From: Hymenobacter sp. CRA2
GTDB taxonomy: Bacteria > Bacteroidota > Bacteroidia > Cytophagales > Hymenobacteraceae
Assembly: GCF_002007105.1 (NCBI RefSeq)
Contig: NZ_MVBC01000018.1
Coordinates: 1 to 64,000 of the forward strand
Direction of reading: 5' to 3'
DNA length: 64,000 nt
Shown here: piece after piece, positions 31,898-40,549 of the stretch
Position numbering within the stretch: the first letter of the stretch is position 1
Layout: each line of letters begins with the position of its first letter
Translations under genes and position numbers: made by a program
The notes under the pieces: model-generated
Databases searched by the model: none
The model's input: the letters and a program-made list of their open reading frames with translations, nothing else
What the model was told of the DNA's origin: nothing

Positions 31898-33505
31898 TCA
31901 GGAGCTGCACGAGAGCGTAGCGCAACCGGGCTTTTCGCGGGCCCACTCGGGGGGCTTGGCCGCCAGCTCATCGTGTTCGGGCTGTTCGGCAAAGGGCGTT
32001 TTCAGCACCTGCATCAGCCGGTTCAGGAAGGTCAGGTCACCGGCTTCGGCACCCTCAATGGCCTGCGCGGCGAGGTAGTTGCGCAGCACGTACTTGGGGT
32101 TGACGGCGAGCATAGTCTGCCGAATGATGCCGGCCGGCGTCGGCTCCTGGCGCAGGCGCTGGGCGTAGCGCCGCAGCCAGGTCAGCAGCGGCTCGTGCGC
32201 GTCCGCCTCGGTGGTGTACGAGACGTCGGCCAGCAGCTCCTGCAGGGTAGCTTCTTCGCGGTCGGCGGCGTCCTTCAGGGACGGCACGGCGTGCGCGAGC
32301 TGCCGGAAGAAGCGGGTCATATCGGCCTGGGCAGCGGTCAGGGCCGCGTCGAGGTCGGTGAGCAGGGCTTGGTCGTCTTCCCGCGGGGCGGGGCCGGCGG
32401 TCAGGCCCAGTTTCTGCCGCAGGCGCATGTGGTAGGTTTTGGAATACGTGGCGGCGTATAGGTCCAGGCCCGGGCGCAGCTCCTGCACGTCGGCCACCAG
32501 CGGAATCAGGGCCTGGGCCAGCATCATGAGGTTCCACATGCCCACGCGCGGCTGCTGCCCAAAGGCGTAGCGGTGGGTGGCAAAGTCGGTGGTGTTGGGC
32601 GTCCAGTCCGGCTCGTAGGGCTCCAGCCAGCCGTAGGGGCCGTAGTCGATGGTCAGCCCGAGGATGGACATGTTGTCCGTGTTCAGCACGCCGTGCACGA
32701 AGCCCACCGTCATCCAGTGCGCCACCAGCACGGCCGTACGGCGGCACACTTCCTCAAACCAGCGCACATACACCGCCGGCGACGGTTCGCCCAGCTCGGG
32801 GTAGTGCCGCCGGATGACGTAGTCGGCCAGGGCGCGCAGGTTGTCGATTTCGCCGTTGGCGGTGAAGATCTGGAAGCTGCCGAAGCGCACGAAGGTGGGC
32901 GCCACGCGGGCCACCACGGCGCCGGGCTCGGGCTGCGGATTGCCGTTGTAGAACATGTCGCGCACCACCTGCTCGCCCGTGGCCACCAGGCTCAGGGCGC
33001 GGGTAGTGGGCACGCCGAGGTAGTGCATGGCCTCGGAGCACAAAAACTCGCGCAAGGAGGAGCGCAGCACCGCCCGGCCATCGGCGCGGCGCGAGTACGG
33101 GGTGAGGCCGGCGCCCTTCAGTTGAATCTCCCAGCGGGTGCCGTCGGTAGCGGCCAGCTCGCCGAGGGAAATAGCGCGGCCGTCGCCGAGCTGCCCGGCC
33201 CAGCTGCCGAACTGGTGCCCGCCGTAGCGCGCGGCAAAAGGCTGCATGGTGGGTGCCAGGCGGTTGCCGGCTAGCACGTCCACGGCAGGGCCGCGCTCGG
33301 CGGGCCGAGCCAGGCCCAGCAGGGCGGCCAGCTCATCGGACCAGGCCAGCAGATGCGGGTCGTGCACGGGCGTGGGCGTTACGCGGGAATAGGCATAGCC
33401 GGGCACCTGGCGCGGACGGTTGTCGCCGGCCGGTTCGCCGCGCAGCTCCTCCACGAAGGAGTTGTGGAAGGTAGCTTGGTCGATGGATGAGGAAGCAAGG
33501 GTCAT
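31898..33505 (-). CDS. selO: SelO/YdiU-family protein adenylyltransferase, 535 aa
   Basis: The pseudokinase-fold family that transfers AMP to Ser, Thr or Tyr of proteins is recognised by FAARYGGHQFGSWAGQLGDG, the segment WEIQLKGAGLTPYSRRADGR, RSSLREFLCSEAMHYLGVPT, HGVLNTDNMSILGLTIDYGP and FATHRYAFGQQPRVGMWNL. The C-terminus ends in LSCSS, where animal orthologues carry selenocysteine, so the redox-active Cys pair arrangement seems conserved. The length is somewhat more than the 480 of the E. coli protein. SelO acts in the oxidative stress response. It is a single gene. Confidence 0.93.
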   Translation of the reverse strand: MTLASSSIDQATFHNSFVEELRGEPAGDNRPRQVPGYAYSRVTPTPVHDPHLLAWSDELAALLGLARPAERGPAVDVLAGNRLAPTMQPFAARYGGHQFGSWAGQLGDGRAISLGELAATDGTRWEIQLKGAGLTPYSRRADGRAVLRSSLREFLCSEAMHYLGVPTTRALSLVATGEQVVRDMFYNGNPQPEPGAVVARVAPTFVRFGSFQIFTANGEIDNLRALADYVIRRHYPELGEPSPAVYVRWFEEVCRRTAVLVAHWMTVGFVHGVLNTDNMSILGLTIDYGPYGWLEPYEPDWTPNTTDFATHRYAFGQQPRVGMWNLMMLAQALIPLVADVQELRPGLDLYAATYSKTYHMRLRQKLGLTAGPAPREDDQALLTDLDAALTAAQADMTRFFRQLAHAVPSLKDAADREEATLQELLADVSYTTEADAHEPLLTWLRRYAQRLRQEPTPAGIIRQTMLAVNPKYVLRNYLAAQAIEGAEAGDLTFLNRLMQVLKTPFAEQPEHDELAAKPPEWAREKPGCATLSCSS

Positions 33506-33832
33506 GAAAAAACAGGGCTAGGACGCGGGTGGGCGGCTATACACAACCTTCCAGCTTCGGAGCAAGTTTCCGATTCGCCAAGTACGCAGGGTACGCACCA
33601 GTTTGCTGAGTGGCGCGCAGCACGAAAACCCTCAACGGCTTAGGCCAAAAAATGTGCCCACTGCGGCCAACCTATGGTCCAGCTAAATCCGTATTTATTC
33701 CTAAAAAATATTGGTTATAATACCGAGCAAAAGCAATCCACCCTTGGGCAACTTGCTTGAACCGGACACCGATGACGCGTACTAGCAACCTTGCCGCGCT
33801 GGTCTCCTAGTTTCCACTTTTCGTTTGTCGCT
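33506..33832. other. Divergent intergenic region with AT-rich segment
   Basis: The segment 33690-33725 is distinctly AT-rich (AAAAAATATTGGTTATAATA), containing a TATAAT-like box that could drive the gene at 33833. No gene or repeat is seen. Confidence 0.45.
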
Positions 33833-34234
33833 ATGGCCAACCCCTCTCCTTCGGCCTCGAACCGGGGCAAACGCGGGCGCCGCCCTACCAAGACCGCCGC
33901 TGCCCCTGCGCCCCTTGCGCGGCCTTCGGCCGGCCCCGTGCCCACCGCCCCGGGCAGCCAGTGGTGCACCCTGCGCGTGTACGCCGAGGCCGATGGCCCG
34001 GTAGCGGCCCTGGTGCTGGTCACGCATCAGCGCCGCGGCACGGAGGTCTGGGAAATGGATTTGCCCTACGTGCTGTGGCAGTCGATGGGCACGCGGGCGG
34101 CGGCCGCGCTGGTGGCCCGGTTTTACCGCATGCGCTACCCGGCCACGGTGCGCCAGCTGGGCCTGCGCCTGGTGCGCAGCACCATTGCGGCCTATCTGCA
34201 GCTGCACACGCGGGAGTGCCCTCATTGTTTCTAG
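33833..34234 (+). CDS. Hypothetical protein, first of a tandem paralogue pair, 133 aa
   Basis: Starting at ATG 33833, residues 1-45 are a basic, Pro/Ala-rich disordered tail (NRGKRGRRPTKTAAAPAP). Residues 48-133 form a compact alpha/beta unit with EVWEMDLPYVLWQSMGTRAA and FYRMRYPATVRQLGLRLV. The same core pattern, W-x-M/L-x-LP-x-VLW-x-SMGT-x-x-AA, occurs in the next gene, so the two are paralogues. It has no signal peptide. The basic tail suggests nucleic-acid binding but this is only inference. No family is known to me. Confidence 0.65.
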   Translation: MANPSPSASNRGKRGRRPTKTAAAPAPLARPSAGPVPTAPGSQWCTLRVYAEADGPVAALVLVTHQRRGTEVWEMDLPYVLWQSMGTRAAAALVARFYRMRYPATVRQLGLRLVRSTIAAYLQLHTRECPHCF

Positions 34235-34285
34235 CCCTTCTCTTTTCCCGTTGCGGCCCCAGGCCCGAAGCGGTTCATCTCGCCC

Positions 34286-34567
34286 ATGAGCGATACTGTT
34301 TCCTACTCCATTCAGGCCAGCGCAGCCCCGGTCACGGCTATGGTGCGCGTGCGCATCATGTGCCGACAGCCCAGCACCACGCACCGCTGGAACCTGGAGC
34401 TGCCCCGCGTTCTGTGGACCTCTATGGGCACGCACGAGGCCGCCGTGTTCGTCACGGAACGTTACTTCGACGCGTACCCGGCCGAGCGCGCCTTCAACGT
34501 GCAGGACCACATTGCTGAAGCGGTGGCCACTTCGCTGCGCGACGCCAGCGCGTATTTCACCGATTAG
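34286..34567 (+). CDS. Hypothetical protein, second of a tandem paralogue pair, 93 aa
   Basis: The protein lacks the disordered tail of its neighbour but keeps the core: RWNLELPRVLWTSMGTHEAA followed by FVTERYFDAYPAERAFNVQD. It lies 51 bp downstream of the first copy on the same strand, so the pair is likely an operon formed by duplication. Conserved residues include the LP-VLW-SMGT block and the Y-x3-YPA block. The function is unknown. Confidence 0.65.
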   Translation: MSDTVSYSIQASAAPVTAMVRVRIMCRQPSTTHRWNLELPRVLWTSMGTHEAAVFVTERYFDAYPAERAFNVQDHIAEAVATSLRDASAYFTD

Positions 34568-34741
34568 CGCGGCGGTTTACCGCACGCGGGCTCCGTATCG
34601 GCGCGGGCCAAAATCCCGCGTTTTTCGGCCTGTAAACCCGTAAAAATGCGGGAGCCGGCTGCTTGGTTTCGGCGTTTAGAAGTCATCGGAAATGGCTTTC
34701 GATTTCATCCGCACCCGTCTACTTTCCTCGTCCGAAATACC

Positions 34742-35041
34742 ATGGTAACCGCTTCTCCGAGCGCGGCCGTGCAACTGCACCTCGTGCCCGCCGGCCGCCG
34801 CCTCGATTTTCCCGTTGCGCCGGGCCAATACGCCTACGTGTTCCGCCGCGCGCCCCACGAGCCATGGCAGTGCGTGGCCCACAACGCCTGCAGCCCTTAC
34901 CTCGACCGTAGCCCGGCCAACGGCGTAATCGAGTATATGGTGCACTACCGCGACGCGGCGGGCACGCTCGTCACCACTACCGCAGTGGTCCGGGCCAATC
35001 CGGCCTTACTACCGGTCCGCATTGACACTACCTCCCTGTAA
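34742..35041 (+). CDS. Hypothetical small beta-rich protein, 99 aa
   Basis: ATG 34742 is chosen over an in-frame upstream start because the composition before it is not protein-like. The sequence alternates short strands (VQLHLVPAGRRLDFPVAPGQ, YAYVFRRA, NGVIEYMVHYRDAAGTLVTT) consistent with a small beta-sandwich or barrel. It contains two Cys and no signal peptide. It shares no clear similarity with the two paralogues upstream. No function is assigned. Confidence 0.55.
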   Translation: MVTASPSAAVQLHLVPAGRRLDFPVAPGQYAYVFRRAPHEPWQCVAHNACSPYLDRSPANGVIEYMVHYRDAAGTLVTTTAVVRANPALLPVRIDTTSL

Positions 35042-35171
35042 ACCAACGTTTCCATCAGCTTTTGTGACTACTCGAGCAGCTGTCCGACGGCGCTAAACCA
35101 CGTAACCTCGACAATAACTTTTGCCTTCGGCGGGGGGTAGACTTAGCTCAACCCAAACCCTAATTCCCGCC

Positions 35172-36053
35172 ATGGCTACTTACAATCAGCACCACGACGA
35201 TGACCGCGAATACCGCGGCAACGGCAACGAGAACTATGGTTTCGAGAACCGCGACCAGAACCGCCGCGGCTACGACCAAAACCGCAACTCCCAGCAGCAA
35301 TACGGCGGCCGCAACAGCCAGCAGGACGAAAACACCCGCGGCGTGAGTGGCCGCTACGGCTACAGCAGCGACTCGTCGTCATCGGACCGCGACGAGAACC
35401 GCAACAGCTACGGCGGCAACTCGGGCCGCTACGGCATGGACTCCGACCGCAACCGCTCCGGCAATATGAACCGGGGCAACAACGACTACGGCCAAGGCAG
35501 CAGCTACAGCCAGAACAACTACGGGCAAAACAGCTACGGCCGCAATCGGCAGGACGATTCGTCGTACGGCAGCGACTGGTCGCGCACGTCGTCGGCGTAC
35601 GGTGGCGAGCGGTCTGGCTACGGGCAGCAACCTTACTCCAGCGGCTCGGACCCGCGCAGCTACGGCCGCGAAAATCAGTCCGCCTCGCAACGCTCTGAGC
35701 GCGGCTCCTACGACCGGTACGATTCGGACGCGCGCGGCATGCGCAACAACTACGGCTCGGGCAACTCGGAAATGAACCGGGGCAGCATGAGCAACCGCGA
35801 CATGGGCTACGGCGGCAATATGAACCGCGGCGGCATGAACCAGCAGGACATGGGCCGCGGCAGCATGGGTCGCTCGGATGACAACGGCCAGAACTATTAC
35901 GACCAGGACGAAAACAGCCGCTACCGCACCAACCGCGGCCGCTACGACCAGCAAGACCAGGACCACGGCCAGCACCACCGCGGTTTTATTGACCGCATCA
36001 GCGACTGGTTCAGCGGCGACGATGACCGCAACGACCGTAATGGCTACCGCTAA
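35172..36053 (+). CDS. Large intrinsically disordered Asn/Gly/Tyr/Arg-rich protein, 293 aa
   Basis: From MATYNQHHDDDREYRGNGNE to residue about 270 the sequence is low-complexity, made of Asn, Gly, Ser, Tyr, Arg, Asp, Gln and Met. It has many R-G, Y-G and NRG motifs (SYGGNSGRYGMDSDRNRSG, GYGGNMNRGGMNQQDMGR). Tyr and Arg are spaced regularly, as in proteins that phase-separate. The only ordered-looking part is the C-terminal amphipathic segment HRGFIDRISDWFSGDDDRND. It has no signal peptide, so it is cytoplasmic. A strong terminator follows. AACTTTTGCC at about 35116 may be part of its promoter. Confidence 0.8.
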   Translation: MATYNQHHDDDREYRGNGNENYGFENRDQNRRGYDQNRNSQQQYGGRNSQQDENTRGVSGRYGYSSDSSSSDRDENRNSYGGNSGRYGMDSDRNRSGNMNRGNNDYGQGSSYSQNNYGQNSYGRNRQDDSSYGSDWSRTSSAYGGERSGYGQQPYSSGSDPRSYGRENQSASQRSERGSYDRYDSDARGMRNNYGSGNSEMNRGSMSNRDMGYGGNMNRGGMNQQDMGRGSMGRSDDNGQNYYDQDENSRYRTNRGRYDQQDQDHGQHHRGFIDRISDWFSGDDDRNDRNGYR

Positions 36054-36086
36054 GCCCTAACGGCCTTGCGCTTGCACTTACTGCCT

Positions 36087-36116
36087 AAAAAAGCCCCGGC
36101 GTGCCGGGGCTTTTTT
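36087..36116. terminator. Perfect 14-bp intrinsic terminator
   Basis: AAAAAAGCCCCGGC / GCCGGGGCTTTTTT with a 2-nt centre lies 33 bp after the stop of the disordered protein. It has A and T tracts for both directions. Confidence 0.85.
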
Positions 36117-36202
36117 GTCTTCCGCTACTTCAGGCCGCTGCTGCTTTACTGTAGTGATGCGCTGCCGAGGCTAGCATTTCTCAAATCTGAAAAGCCAACC
36201 AG

Positions 36203-36751
36203 TCAGGTGCCGGCCGGGGCGAGCAGGGGCAGTACCCGTTCGCGCCAGAGCTGCAGGTGGTGCGCTTCGTGGCCGGACAGCATGTAACTGAGGGCGCGCA
36301 CGCTCACGGGCATGCCGCTGGCTACGCCGAGGCGCTCAAAAGCTTCCGGCGTAAACGACTCCAGCAACGCCAGCGTGGCGGCTCGTTGGGCATCGTACTC
36401 ACGCAACAGATCCGCCAGCGGGCGGGCGTCAGCGTCGCTGTTGGCGGTGAAGGCGTCCTGCTCGAAGCCCGGCAGCGGGTGCTTTTCGCCGCGGGCAATA
36501 CACAGGGCACGGTAGGCAAACACCCGCTCCGTATCAACGATGTGCACCAGGGTTTCCTTGATGCTCCACTTGCCGGGGGCGTAGCGCAGCAGCGCTTGTT
36601 CCTCGCTGAGGTGGCCGAGCAGGGCGTGCAGTTCGGCTTGCTGCGCGCGTAGCTGCTGCACCGGGTCGTGGCCGGCGGGAATCTGCTGGATGTACCGGTC
36701 GTAGTAGGCGCCGTACTCAGTGGCGGCGGGGCGAGTGGTGCGGAAGTTCAT
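36203..36751 (-). CDS. DinB-family protein, 182 aa
   Basis: A DinB_2-type four-helix bundle: GKWSIKETLVHIVDTERVFA carries the first conserved His, and the last helix, LSYMLSGHEAHHLQLWRERV, carries the HxxxH pair that completes a metal site. The N-terminal part, YYDRYIQQIPAGHDPVQQL, is typical of the Bacteroidota branch. The catalytic activity is not known; relatives include thiol S-transferases. It is cytoplasmic and a single gene. Confidence 0.88.
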   Translation of the reverse strand: MNFRTTRPAATEYGAYYDRYIQQIPAGHDPVQQLRAQQAELHALLGHLSEEQALLRYAPGKWSIKETLVHIVDTERVFAYRALCIARGEKHPLPGFEQDAFTANSDADARPLADLLREYDAQRAATLALLESFTPEAFERLGVASGMPVSVRALSYMLSGHEAHHLQLWRERVLPLLAPAGT

Positions 36752-36937
36752 GCAACGAATGTAAAAAAGCGCGCGTGAGAACGAACTAAGCCTGCCACTA
36801 CCGGGGCGCCATTTTTCCTCAGGACCACCGACTGCCCACCGTTTGTTATCCGTTGCTTATCCTTGCTTTAGCTAGCCGCGGCAGCTTCGCCAACCGCGCC
36901 ACGGCCTGCGCGTAAACTCCTATCCATCACTGCCGCT

Positions 36938-37678
36938 ATGCGAATCACGCCCTTACTTCTACTTGCTGCTGCCTGGCTGGGAGCCAGCTGCGAAAAAAGC
37001 TCGCCGCCTCCGCCCAAAGAACAAGAGCCAGCAGCTGTGCTGGTTTTTTACAAGACGGCGGGCTTTCAGCACACGTCCATTCCTGCGGGCATCCAGGCCA
37101 TCAAGGAACTGGGCCTGGAGCACGGCGTGCAGGTAGAGGCCACGGCCGATGCGGGCCGGTTTACGCCCGATAAGCTAAGCGGTTACCGGGCTGTCGTGTT
37201 CCTCAGCACCACGCTCGACGTGCTCGATGCCAACCAGCAAACAGCCTTCGAGCAGTACATCCGCAGCGGCCGGGGTTTTGTGGGCGTGCACGCGGCCACC
37301 GATACCGAATACGACTGGCCCTGGTACAACGGCCTCGTGGGGGCGTACTTCAACGGGCACCCCGCCATTCAGCCGGCTACCGTGCGCGTGGCCGACCGCT
37401 CCCACCCCGCCAGCACCACCGTGCCCAGCCCCTGGCAGCGCACCGATGAGTGGTACAATTTCCGCAGCCTCGCCCCCGACCTGCACGTGCTCCTGACCCT
37501 GGACGAAACCACCTACACCGGCGGAACGCACGGCGCCAACCACCCTATTGCCTGGTACCACAGCTACGACGGCGGCCGGGCCTTTTACACTGCCCTCGGC
37601 CACACCGAGGAAAGCTACGCCGAGCCTGCCTTCCGCCAGCATTTGTGGGGCGGCATTCAGTACGCCATCGGGCAATAA
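36938..37678 (+). CDS. ThuA-domain lipoprotein, 246 aa
   Basis: A lipoprotein signal (LLLLAAAWLGASC, Cys at about residue 19) anchors a ThuA-like domain (PF06283) of the class I glutamine-amidotransferase-like fold. Motifs are VLVFYKTAGFQHTSIPAGIQ, FLSTTLDVL, FVGVHAATDTEYDWPWYNGL, and HPIAWYHSYDGGRAFYTALG near the C-terminus. ThuA proteins are linked to trehalose or other sugar use, and in Bacteroidota often to glycoside degradation. It probably sits in the periplasm on a membrane. No sugar genes are adjacent. Confidence 0.9.
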   Translation: MRITPLLLLAAAWLGASCEKSSPPPPKEQEPAAVLVFYKTAGFQHTSIPAGIQAIKELGLEHGVQVEATADAGRFTPDKLSGYRAVVFLSTTLDVLDANQQTAFEQYIRSGRGFVGVHAATDTEYDWPWYNGLVGAYFNGHPAIQPATVRVADRSHPASTTVPSPWQRTDEWYNFRSLAPDLHVLLTLDETTYTGGTHGANHPIAWYHSYDGGRAFYTALGHTEESYAEPAFRQHLWGGIQYAIGQ

Positions 37679-37807
37679 AGGCCGCGGCGCTGATACGCGT
37701 GCCAGAACGTGGTTTCCCGGTGGAACAAGTTGCCCACGGAGTAATGGTTGTATGGCGTTAACGTCGTACAGCCACTTTGTTTGGGCGCAACTGGCAGAGA
37801 GAAATGA

Positions 37808-37858
37808 GCCTCGGAGTACGCCAACGTCTCCTTTCGACGCTCCGAGGCTGTTATCTTG
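37808..37858 (+). promoter_or_regulatory. Inverted repeat overlapping a promoter before the WYL regulator
   Basis: A 9-bp perfect inverted repeat, GCCTCGGAG (37808-37816) and CTCCGAGGC (37840-37848), ends directly against the -7-like TGTTATCTTG at 37849-37858. That element is only 8 bp from the ATG, so the message may be leaderless or nearly so. The repeat could be an autoregulatory operator or the thuA terminator. Confidence 0.5.
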
Positions 37859-37866
37859 CTAAGGCT

Positions 37867-38841
37867 ATGAACCGCTTCGACCGCATTACCGCCCTGCTCA
37901 TCCAGCTCCAGGCCAAGCGCGTGGTAAAAGGCAGCGAACTGGCCGAACGCTTCGGCGTAAGCCTGCGCACCATTTACCGCGACCTGCGCACCCTGGAAGA
38001 AGCCGGCGTCCCGCTCTGCGGCGAGGCCGGCTTCGGCTACTCGCTAGCCGAGGGCTACCGCCTGCCCCCGGTGATGTTTACCCGCGAAGAAGCCACGGCC
38101 TTGCTCACCGCCGAAAAGCTGGCCACCCAGCTCACCGACGCGCATACGGCCCAGCTCAGCAAGGCGGCTATGGACAAGCTGCGCGCCGTACTCCGCCGCC
38201 CCGACCGCGACTACGTGGAGGCTCTTAGCTCCCGCATCCGCATCCTGAGTCCGCGCCGCCATCAGCCGGCCGCGCCCGAGCCGCCGGCTGCCAATACCCA
38301 CCAAGTGCTGCTCGACGCCATTGCCCAGCAGCGGGTGGTGCGCCTCGATTACCGCGCCGGCTACCAGGGCACGCCCACGCAGCGCGACGTGGAGCCCATC
38401 GGCGTATACTTCGGGCAGTACTGGCACGTGGTGGCTTACTGCCGCCTGCGCCAGGAGTTCCGCGACTTCCGCCTCGACCGCATCGTGGGGCTGCGGCTGC
38501 TCGACGAGGCATTTGAGACCCGGCCCGACACGCTGCAATCCTACTGGCAGGCGCAGGCCCAGCGCCGCCAGACGGTGGCCGTGGTGGTGCACTTTGCCCC
38601 CGCGGCCCTGCCGCACGTGCACGAAAACAAGCACTATTTCGGCTGGGCCCACGAGGAGCCGCAGCCCGATGGCTGGGTAGAAATGACGCTGCTACCCGGT
38701 TGCCTGGAGCGCATGAGCCGCTGGTTGCTGATCTTCGCCGGGCAGGTGCGAATCGTGGCGCCTGCGGAGCTGCGGCAGCGCGTGAGCGAGCTGGCGCGGG
38801 AGGCCCAGCACTTTTTTTGCGCCGAAGCGGAAGTCTGCTGA
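37867..38841 (+). CDS. YafY-type HTH-WYL transcriptional regulator, 324 aa
   Basis: ATG 37867 gives the family N-terminus, MNRFDRITALLIQLQAKRVV, and an HTH_11 DNA-binding segment, SELAERFGVSLRTIYRDLRT. A WYL domain covers residues about 140-230 (VLLDAIAQQRVVRLDYRAGY, VEPIGVYFGQYWHVVAYCRL, FRDFRLDRIVGLRLLDEAF), followed by the WCX C-terminal extension. WYL regulators sense ligands, often nucleic-acid related. The DinB gene 64 bp downstream is a common partner of this regulator group and is probably its target. Confidence 0.9.
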   Translation: MNRFDRITALLIQLQAKRVVKGSELAERFGVSLRTIYRDLRTLEEAGVPLCGEAGFGYSLAEGYRLPPVMFTREEATALLTAEKLATQLTDAHTAQLSKAAMDKLRAVLRRPDRDYVEALSSRIRILSPRRHQPAAPEPPAANTHQVLLDAIAQQRVVRLDYRAGYQGTPTQRDVEPIGVYFGQYWHVVAYCRLRQEFRDFRLDRIVGLRLLDEAFETRPDTLQSYWQAQAQRRQTVAVVVHFAPAALPHVHENKHYFGWAHEEPQPDGWVEMTLLPGCLERMSRWLLIFAGQVRIVAPAELRQRVSELAREAQHFFCAEAEVC

Positions 38842-38868
38842 CATAGGGCTGTCACTGGGTGGGCCGAA

Positions 38869-38892
38869 GTTTGGGTATCGTTTCACCCAAAC
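38869..38892 (+). promoter_or_regulatory. Inverted repeat GTTTGGGT-N8-ACCCAAAC before a DinB gene
   Basis: An 8-bp perfect inverted repeat with an 8-nt spacer ends 13 bp before ATG 38906. The position suits an operator for the adjacent WYL regulator or an mRNA hairpin over the initiation region. Confidence 0.45.
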
Positions 38893-38905
38893 CCTAACTA
38901 AGCCC

Positions 38906-39424
38906 ATGGAAGCCACGCTGGTAGCCGCCCCCGCCCAAGTATTTCTGCCCGAGCTCGACTACGAAGTCAGCCTCACCCGCCGCGTGCTGGAGCGCGCCCC
39001 GGCCGCCAAGTTTGACTGGCAGCCCCACGCCAAGTCCATGACCCTGGGGCAGCTAGCCCAGCACACGGCCGACCTGGTAGGCTGGATCAAGGACACCTTC
39101 GATACCACCGTCATCGACTTCGCCACCTACACCGGCCCCGCACCCACGCCAGTGCGCACCAGCGCCGAGCTGCTGGACTACCTGGCCGTGCGCGGCGAGG
39201 CGGCCCGCGCCACGCTGCAGGAAGCCTCCGCCGACGACTTTGAGGAGCTCTGGACCATGCGCAACGGCGACGAAATCATCATTCGCCAGAGCCGCGCCGC
39301 CGTCACGCGCCACCTCATCAGCCACATGATTCACCACCGCGGCCAGCTGATGGTGTACCTGCGCCTGCTCGACGTGCCGGTGCCCGCCATTTACGGCCCA
39401 TCGGCTGATGAACAAGGCAAGTAG
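38906..39424 (+). CDS. DinB-family protein, 172 aa
   Basis: Helices and the three-His site are visible: KSMTLGQLAQHTADLVGWIK gives the first His, and VTRHLISHMIHHRGQLMVYL gives the pair in the C-terminal helix. This is the classical Bacteroidota DinB/DUF664-like form. It follows the WYL regulator on the same strand and is likely regulated by it. Enzymatic activity is unknown. Confidence 0.88.
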   Translation: MEATLVAAPAQVFLPELDYEVSLTRRVLERAPAAKFDWQPHAKSMTLGQLAQHTADLVGWIKDTFDTTVIDFATYTGPAPTPVRTSAELLDYLAVRGEAARATLQEASADDFEELWTMRNGDEIIIRQSRAAVTRHLISHMIHHRGQLMVYLRLLDVPVPAIYGPSADEQGK

Positions 39425-39474
39425 CCTCTTGAACGGGAAATAAGAGCCGTGCTTGAAGGCAGATTCCCCGGATT

Positions 39475-39544
39475 CGTCGAGTAAAACAGCAGAACGTCAT
39501 TCCGAGCGCAGCCGAGGAATGACGTTCTGCTGTTTTACTCGACG
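39475..39544. terminator. 29-bp perfect hairpin with GAGCGCAGCCGA loop
   Basis: Arms 39475-39503 and 39516-39544 are perfect inverted repeats of 29 bp around the 12-nt loop GAGCGCAGCCGA. It lies between convergent genes and may terminate both. The loop is identical to that of the short hairpin repeat at 3084-3116, so it also belongs to a dispersed repeat family. Confidence 0.75.
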
Positions 39545-39625
39545 TTCACTCGCTGGCTTGCCCGGCGTCTCTCCGCGGCGCTTGGGCGGTACTCAGAATG
39601 GCGTTGCGCGTGTATGCAGCTGTTC

Positions 39626-40549
39626 TTACTGATGCCAGTCTTCGGGCTCGATATGCACGAGCACGTCGTACACGGCGGGCAGCTGGGCAATGACGGCGTC
39701 CTTCACGGCGTGGGCCACGGCGTGGCCTTCTCGCACGCTCAGGTCGCCGTCGACGAGTACGTGCAGGTCGACGAAGTACTCGAAGCCCATTTTGCGCACC
39801 ATGCACTTTTCGGTGCCCAGCACGCCGGGCACCGCGCGGGCTACCCGGGCCACGTCTTCAGGCCAGGTACCGGCGGGGGCTTCGTCCATGATTTCGCCCA
39901 GGGCCGGGCGGAAAATGTGGTAGGCGTTGTAGCAGATGATGAGCGAAGCGCCGATGGCCGCCCAGTCGTCGGCGCTTTCGTAGCCGGGCCCGCCGATAAT
40001 GGCAATGCTGATGCCCACAAAGGCCGTGAGTGAGGTAATGGCGTCGCTGCGGTGGTGCCACGCATCGGCCTTCACGGCGCCGCTGCCCACTTCCTCGCCT
40101 ACCTGGTCGATGTGGCGAAACAGCCACTCCTTCACGATGACCACGCCGGCCAGCACCAGCAGGGTGAAGGGGGAAGGTATTTTATGGGGCTTCAGAATGT
40201 GGCCCACGCTCTGCCAGACGATGACGCCGGCCGCCACCACCAAGGCCCCGGCCACCAGCAGGGAAGCCAGCGGCTCGGCCTTGCCGTGCCCGTAGGGGTG
40301 GTTTTCGTCGGGCTCCCGGGCGGCGGTGCGCAGGCCCAGCCACACAAACAACGAGGTGAAGATGTCGGAGGCCGACTCGATGGCGTCGGCAATGAGGGCG
40401 TACGAATGCCCGAGCACGCCCGCCGCCCCTTTCACCATGGCCAGCAGCAGATTGGCGCCCACGCCGACCATGGTGCTGCGCTGCCCGCGCTGGACCCGCT
40501 CGGCGGTGGCTCGTACCGAAGCGCCGGAGGAAGTGGTGTTCTGCTGCAT
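39626..40549 (-). CDS. Cation diffusion facilitator family metal exporter, 307 aa
   Basis: The protein has four to six membrane helices with the CDF metal-site motifs: ALIADAIESASDIFTSL in helix 2 and ADAWHHRSDAITSL in helix 5, the latter with the HxxxD pair. The loop PDENHPYGHGKAEPLASL is diagnostic. The C-terminal cytoplasmic domain (about 210-307) includes VDLHVLVDGDLSVREGHAVA and ends in HIEPEDWHQ. Proton-coupled export of Zn2+, Fe2+ or another divalent cation is expected; the metal cannot be deduced. It is a single gene in the inner membrane. Confidence 0.92.
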   Translation of the reverse strand: MQQNTTSSGASVRATAERVQRGQRSTMVGVGANLLLAMVKGAAGVLGHSYALIADAIESASDIFTSLFVWLGLRTAAREPDENHPYGHGKAEPLASLLVAGALVVAAGVIVWQSVGHILKPHKIPSPFTLLVLAGVVIVKEWLFRHIDQVGEEVGSGAVKADAWHHRSDAITSLTAFVGISIAIIGGPGYESADDWAAIGASLIICYNAYHIFRPALGEIMDEAPAGTWPEDVARVARAVPGVLGTEKCMVRKMGFEYFVDLHVLVDGDLSVREGHAVAHAVKDAVIAQLPAVYDVLVHIEPEDWHQ

